Of a DNA stretch of 64,000 nucleotides, positions 59,178 to 64,000 are shown one piece after another. The notes below the pieces were generated by a model. That model ran no database searches, had not been told where the DNA came from, and saw nothing but the letters and a program-made list of their open reading frames with translations. Source of the DNA: Mycosarcoma maydis. Its lineage: Eukaryota > Basidiomycota > Ustilaginomycetes > Ustilaginales. How positions within the stretch are numbered: the stretch's first letter is position 1; each line of letters begins with the position of its first letter. The position numbers were made by a program, and so were the translations under genes. The stretch covers positions 62,001 to 126,000 of the forward strand of contig NC_026483.1 of assembly GCF_000328475.2 (NCBI RefSeq), read 5' to 3'.

Positions 59178-62100
59178 TCAGCGCCAGATAGCAGAAAAGT
59201 ACGACGACGTCCTCGACTGATCCCTCCGCTGGTGCGGCTGTTCGCTGCTGTCTACATGGTGTTGACGCGCGCACGTTTTCAACGCCACATCCGCCGAGCT
59301 TTGATGCAACACATTTGTGCTTTCCCTGAGCCCGCGATTCTCAGCGCCTCGGATCGTCCCATGTCCTCCTCCGCCGATCCGAGGAGAGGCAAGAGGAGTC
59401 CGATCCACCCCTTCCAGCCTCCCACCAGTAGCTTGGCTGATCAATAATCCGACGCCGCCCTTCAGCCCACCGCTCGCTGCTTGTGCCGCACTCGGCATCA
59501 GCAGAGGTGCACTGGGCTTCTTGGGCTTTCCCAAATCGGCCTGATACCTACTCGCCAGAACGTGGAAATCGGTTTCCCGCTCATAATACTCTTCATTGTA
59601 ATGCAGCCGTGCCGCCTTGAGCTGCTCCAGGATCGATTCGTACAGCTCGATCTCTCCATCGAGCAAAGATCGTCCTAACGCGTGATAGTCCTGCACACGT
59701 TCATCGTGCAATCGGTCCATTTCGGAGAGCGTCACGTTCAGAACCGTTTCGCATCTTGCCGCGATTTTCTCTGCTTCTTCAGGTCGCACTGAATCGCCAC
59801 CACGTCCGATCTTGTCCTTGTCTTGTTCGTCTCCATCCGCCCAAGCGTCGCACGTTGCCTCCTGATATCTGGTCAACGTCGTACGGTGCGTTTCTAACAA
59901 CGCCTGCGCCATCGTGTATGGTCTCGAAACCTCTTTGAACCTCTCGTGTTGCCTTAGAAGCGTTTCTCTCGCGTGCGATTCGTAGATATCCGCGACGTTC
60001 TGCATACACTCTGCCGTATTCTGCAGGGCACTGGTCAAATTCAGACAATTTAGGCAGTCTTCCCGCCAACACCAGGCTCCATGTTCATTGGTAGCGCCAG
60101 TATCGCTGCGTTTGCCCACGTTGCCCATGGGAGGACCGAGGATTCGATGAGCGTCCGCCGAGGTACTGATGCCGTCGTCGGACGGTCCTGCACCAGCACC
60201 CGTCAAAGTGCGCAACAGTGTGTATGAAAGATCCCTGTAGGTCGACGATGTACCCATGTTCCCCTCGCGATGCGCCTTGTACGCAGCCAGCAAACCATGT
60301 TTGCCGGCGTTGTGCCCTCCGACTCCGTTGATCGTCTTTTCCTGCGCTTTGAGGAACGCTTCCATTCGATCAGCTTCAATCTCTGCTTCGGATGCGTCAA
60401 AGTTGAACTCAGGGTGCCAGGTGTGAGCAAACACTCCACCTTGGATCGTCTTGCCTGTTGAACAACCGTATCGCAGCAGGTTTGCCGCATAGCTTCGCCA
60501 GTCCACTTCATCCTCGCAGCTCAAAAAGAAGCGCAGCGGCTCCGAATATCGCAACACGGGATGTCGAACCAGTCTCGACATCCACATTTCCAGATCGGCA
60601 CGGCGGGTCTCGATGAAATCGGAAGCGAAGCGACCGCTATACTGCTTCTCCGGCACTGGATGAATCAGCAATGCGGAAAAGTGTTTGGCGAGCACCTGGT
60701 GCAGCCATTCGAATTGCGTGAAGCGGCGAAGAACCGTGACTTGAGCTCCAGCTGGGTGAGGACCGCCGAGCGGGTCGTATGGGATACAACCTTGGCTACC
60801 AGAGACAGCGTCTGACTGGTCGCCGAGAGGGTAAGTGCTGGTGACGTGGTAGATGGTGTATTCATGCATGCCGTTAAGCTTGGTTCGCTTTTCGGGATGG
60901 TGAACCTGAACAAGAAAGGGCGCGGATCGACTCTTCCACTTGGGGCCAGCAGGGCCAGCGATCACAAAGTGTTGGTTCGGGTCTGTAGCGCAGATCACTA
61001 CCTCGGATGTCTCCGTTTGTGCCTCGAGACCTGTGTCGGTAGACTCGCGCCCATGCTTAACGATGGCTCCTTCCTGGTCCTCCTCTGTGACTTCAGTCAA
61101 AGCTGGAACGAGAACACCGATAGGCTTGCCTTCCGATACTTTTCGAGCGATGGTGCGCGAGCGTTCGTTTACGTGAAGATCACCATCGGACAGCACGTAG
61201 TCCTCAGCGCCGCTAGTGACAAAGCTGGCGAAGCGGTTGAATGTCTTTTTGCCAAACAGACTACCCTTCCAGTCAGAGCCAGCGGTCAGCGTCGATTCTG
61301 CCATTGAGACCGGAATGGCATTGGCTGTCGTAGGTTCGACTGTCGAGATGGCCTCGCTGGGGAGGCTAACTGCCTCCAAGCTTGGCGACTGATCAGCTCG
61401 AACAGCAGACCAGTCGAAGGGATGGGACTCTGTAGATGAAGCAGGCATTCCGTCAATGGCGACACCAAGATTCGCTAAGACAGGTGGCTCATCGCTTGCA
61501 GAAGGGGCTGCCTCGATGGCGTCTGGCAGAATCGTTGCATCTTGTCGCTTCACCTGCTGCCATTGTGCAGCCTCGTTGCTGATTTCGAGAAAGGCGCTGA
61601 CTGAGATAAGATTCGGCTCGCACGTCATAACATCATCGGGGGGTGACCTCAACTTCAAAGTGTTCTGCTTTGCAATTTCTGGGACGCTTTCCGAAGGTGC
61701 AAATGGCGTTTCTGTTAACGCAATAGGGCCATCTTGAACTTGCACCTGTCCTGGTGAGCCCGGCTTAGAGTTCGGCGAAGATGCTGGCGATCCTACATCA
61801 GAAATCAGGCTTGCCTTGCTTCGATCCGATGAGGCTGCAGTTCGAGCAGCAAGGCTGATGTTGGCCACGCCTGGTCCCGTTTCAACGAGATCTGGCATCG
61901 GGGGTGGCTCGGAACCTTGGGCTGGCTCAGGCGAGCGAGTAAAGTCCTGAATAAGACAGTAGAACCCTTGTGGAATCAGACCTCGTGTCGGCACGCCGTT
62001 CTCGTCCCAGATCAGGCCGAGACTCCAACCGCCTGCAAGCTGCTCGTTGAGAATGTCAAAGGGCTGGCCAGCTCGGACGGAGAGCTCGTTGAACGCGGCT

Positions 62101-63866
62101 TCGCCCTCAAAGTCGTACAGTGCACGAGCGGGCTTGCCGATTCCGTGCGGCAGGCGAGCACTGACGGGACGTGGCGTTAGCAGGGTCAAGGTCTCAGTCT
62201 GATGCAAGCTTGATTCAGGCCTGACGAGCTGTGCTGTATCGTTTTCAGCTCCCGGATCAGCAACTTTAATGCTAGGCTTGGGTTCAAGAGCCATCGACGG
62301 CGAGCTTGCTGAGCTTGGATTGGCGCTGGCATCCTCTTCACTTTTCGACGATGAAGAAGCGTCCGTGTTACTGATGATCTGAGCCTTTGCGGTAGTGACG
62401 GCATTGGGCTTGGCTCGTCGAACAGTGGCGGTTTTGGTGGGGCTCGTGTGGGTCGACCTGGAATCAAGGTCAAAGCAGCTTCCGTCGTTTGCGCGCAAAT
62501 GAAGACTGCTTTGGGAAAAGCTGAGATCGTCGTCGTCAGCGATGAGCATAGATGGTTCTCGGGACCTCTCTGCCTCTAGCTCGGCGTCCGAAGCGGAACG
62601 ACTGGCTATTGAGCTAGCAGGTGAGGCTGCTGCGTTGCCGTTCTCAGCTATGCCGCCTCGTTCGGAAGACGAAGGGCTAGCGGTGAAAACGGAGCTCAAA
62701 CGTCCCCTGGTGCCGCCACTGACCAAGCGAGTCGAACGTCGTCGGACTGTATCGGAAACGGCATCCTGTGGGTGGATGGTGCCGCTGCGAGAGATCGTTT
62801 CAGAGACAGAAGATACATTCAGATTGCAATGACTCGGCTTGATGGTGGCAGAGCTGTCGTCGCGGTCGTGCTGAGCTGTGATGGTTCGAATACGGGAAGA
62901 TGTCAGAACGGTCTTTGGTGATGTCGCGCGGGTGACAGTTGCGTCTGAATCGATAGAGGTTGGCTCTGCTGTGATGGAGCGTTCAGATGGAAACGAGCCA
63001 GAAAACGACGTTTGGATGGAGCCGTGGTTGGCAGCGGGAGGAATGACCTGTGCGTCCATCTTGAGCGCTTCACCGAGCAAATTTTGAGTGGCGGTGGCGT
63101 AGATCGAGTCATCCTGGCTCTGATCTATGTGGTCCCTGCGATGCTTTGTCGCTGTTTGAGGCTTCTGATACACGACAGAGCTTCGGATGTCTGCGACATG
63201 GAAAGCACCAGCAATCCCATTGAAGCGATCGCCGGTGATCTGTGCTTGAAGCATTCGAACTTGATTGCTGATCCGGGGCTTTGCTCTGGTTCCAGTATGC
63301 TGAGAAGCGATGCCAGTATTTTGTCTGGAAACGACGGTGGAAGTTGAATTGCTAGGCAGAGCTGATTCGAACAAGCTGCGCAGGTTGCCGACACGCGAAG
63401 GACCAGATGCATCGATGGTGATGAGCTCATTGCCCAGAAGGTGCGAGGGGTGGGCCATAGAATCGGTATCCTGAGAGCTCGCATCAACGACTCTGCTGAC
63501 CGAAGGAGCAGTGTAGGTCCTGCCGCGGACTGTAGGCCTGGCTGAAGGGGATTGGATACGGCCATCACCTTCGTCATCGCTCGATGTGTCAAAAGCGTCG
63601 ACAAAATGATCTAAGGTTGAGCTGTCATAACCATGACCGAGGTGTGCACGGCTGATGGAGAAGGTGGAGGGTGAATGGGTGGTGAACGATCCGCCTGTGT
63701 TGTGCGTTTGGATATAGTGGCGAAGAGCGATGGAGTTGCATGTTCCCGTAAAGGCGGACGAGAGATGAGATGGTTTGGGAGGCGGCGGCGGTCGGGAAAG
63801 CGTACCTGAGAGGCTTGATGAGGCAGAGTCAAGCGATGGTGTTGGGGAAGAATCGAGAGGTGACAT
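59178..63866 (-). CDS. SH3-PX-BAR sorting nexin-like protein (SNX9-type)
   Basis: The start is the first ATG (63866), giving 1562 residues. A very long Ser/Thr/Ala-rich disordered N-terminus (about 1-570) precedes an SH3 domain (ARALYDFEGEAAFNELSVRA, about 575-640). A second disordered linker follows. A PX domain (about 960-1110) has KLNGMHEYTIYHVTSTYPL, VLRRFTQFEWLH and VLRYSEPLRFFLSCEDE; the R-F-T and lipid-contact region are typical. A BAR-like helical domain occupies about 1275-1450. Sorting nexins bind phosphoinositides on endosomes or the plasma membrane and shape membranes. SH3 plus PX plus BAR matches the SNX9 architecture, but the length is far above animal SNX9 (about 600). The C-terminus is Gly/Ser-rich. 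Confidence 0.85.
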   Translation of the reverse strand: MSPLDSSPTPSLDSASSSLSGTLSRPPPPPKPSHLSSAFTGTCNSIALRHYIQTHNTGGSFTTHSPSTFSISRAHLGHGYDSSTLDHFVDAFDTSSDDEGDGRIQSPSARPTVRGRTYTAPSVSRVVDASSQDTDSMAHPSHLLGNELITIDASGPSRVGNLRSLFESALPSNSTSTVVSRQNTGIASQHTGTRAKPRISNQVRMLQAQITGDRFNGIAGAFHVADIRSSVVYQKPQTATKHRRDHIDQSQDDSIYATATQNLLGEALKMDAQVIPPAANHGSIQTSFSGSFPSERSITAEPTSIDSDATVTRATSPKTVLTSSRIRTITAQHDRDDSSATIKPSHCNLNVSSVSETISRSGTIHPQDAVSDTVRRRSTRLVSGGTRGRLSSVFTASPSSSERGGIAENGNAAASPASSIASRSASDAELEAERSREPSMLIADDDDLSFSQSSLHLRANDGSCFDLDSRSTHTSPTKTATVRRAKPNAVTTAKAQIISNTDASSSSKSEEDASANPSSASSPSMALEPKPSIKVADPGAENDTAQLVRPESSLHQTETLTLLTPRPVSARLPHGIGKPARALYDFEGEAAFNELSVRAGQPFDILNEQLAGGWSLGLIWDENGVPTRGLIPQGFYCLIQDFTRSPEPAQGSEPPPMPDLVETGPGVANISLAARTAASSDRSKASLISDVGSPASSPNSKPGSPGQVQVQDGPIALTETPFAPSESVPEIAKQNTLKLRSPPDDVMTCEPNLISVSAFLEISNEAAQWQQVKRQDATILPDAIEAAPSASDEPPVLANLGVAIDGMPASSTESHPFDWSAVRADQSPSLEAVSLPSEAISTVEPTTANAIPVSMAESTLTAGSDWKGSLFGKKTFNRFASFVTSGAEDYVLSDGDLHVNERSRTIARKVSEGKPIGVLVPALTEVTEEDQEGAIVKHGRESTDTGLEAQTETSEVVICATDPNQHFVIAGPAGPKWKSRSAPFLVQVHHPEKRTKLNGMHEYTIYHVTSTYPLGDQSDAVSGSQGCIPYDPLGGPHPAGAQVTVLRRFTQFEWLHQVLAKHFSALLIHPVPEKQYSGRFASDFIETRRADLEMWMSRLVRHPVLRYSEPLRFFLSCEDEVDWRSYAANLLRYGCSTGKTIQGGVFAHTWHPEFNFDASEAEIEADRMEAFLKAQEKTINGVGGHNAGKHGLLAAYKAHREGNMGTSSTYRDLSYTLLRTLTGAGAGPSDDGISTSADAHRILGPPMGNVGKRSDTGATNEHGAWCWREDCLNCLNLTSALQNTAECMQNVADIYESHARETLLRQHERFKEVSRPYTMAQALLETHRTTLTRYQEATCDAWADGDEQDKDKIGRGGDSVRPEEAEKIAARCETVLNVTLSEMDRLHDERVQDYHALGRSLLDGEIELYESILEQLKAARLHYNEEYYERETDFHVLASRYQADLGKPKKPSAPLLMPSAAQAASGGLKGGVGLLISQATGGRLEGVDRTPLASPRIGGGGHGTIRGAENRGLRESTNVLHQSSADVALKTCARQHHVDSSEQPHQRRDQSRTSSYFSAIWR

Positions 63867-64000
63867 TATGGCGAAAGAGGCTGACTGAGCTGGACAAAGT
63901 ACCACTGTTCCGACGTGGAAGGGCGTTGAAGGATGTTTTGAGCCAGATGAGAGTGGTCAGTTGCTGCAGCAGCTAGCGATCCTTGCACGCCGTTCCTTTG

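Overview
The window reads as nuclear DNA of a smut fungus (Ustilaginales, close to Ustilago/Sporisorium). Large genes are mostly intron-free, the few introns are about 65-105 bases with GT(A/G)AGT donors, intergenic DNA carries short palindromic TCGTGAATC/GATTCACGA words, and the gene content is fungal housekeeping around a block of small secreted proteins. One run of 100 N (46990-47089) marks a scaffold gap inside a gene. The organism assignment is inference from gene style and content.

Left flank (1-22.97 kb): the C-terminal end of a large protein (nucleoporin-like, uncertain), three intron-containing tRNA-Asp(GUC) genes, an RWD-RBR ubiquitin ligase divergent from RNase P/MRP subunit POP5, sterol glucosyltransferase UGT51/ATG26, peroxisomal receptor PEX5 (convergent), a 595-residue secreted protein, an NASP-type histone chaperone, a membrane-anchored nucleotide pyrophosphatase/phosphodiesterase and a dienelactone-hydrolase-family enzyme.

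Centre (23-37.9 kb): a block of secreted-protein genes. One reverse-strand gene for a 429-residue secreted protein borders seven forward-strand paralogues (called E1-E7 here) of 160-223 residues. Each E gene has a signal peptide, an L-W...W-x-x-[FY]-[LM] region, an F-A-[DER] helix region and, in most, a C-terminal E-W-G-[RK]-x-L-S-L motif. Mature proteins are essentially cysteine-free. E1, E2, E3 and E6 share a four-exon layout whose two middle exons are only 21-36 bases, all introns in phase 2. E5 has one intron; E4 and E7 have none. A relic lies between E3 and E4, E6 has a stop just before the conserved motif, and E5 ends in a UGA-CUA context known for stop readthrough. The layout matches the effector gene clusters of smut fungi; this is the most interesting system here.

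Right flank (38.1-64 kb): a small tail-anchored protein, SWT1-like PIN endoribonuclease, ORC2 with AT-hooks, VMA21 divergent from a CWF19L1/Drn1 homologue (interrupted by the gap), an RRN11-like TPR protein, condensin subunit Cnd1/Ycs4, translocon subunit SEC62 and an SH3-PX-BAR sorting nexin. These are unrelated housekeeping genes in mixed orientation.
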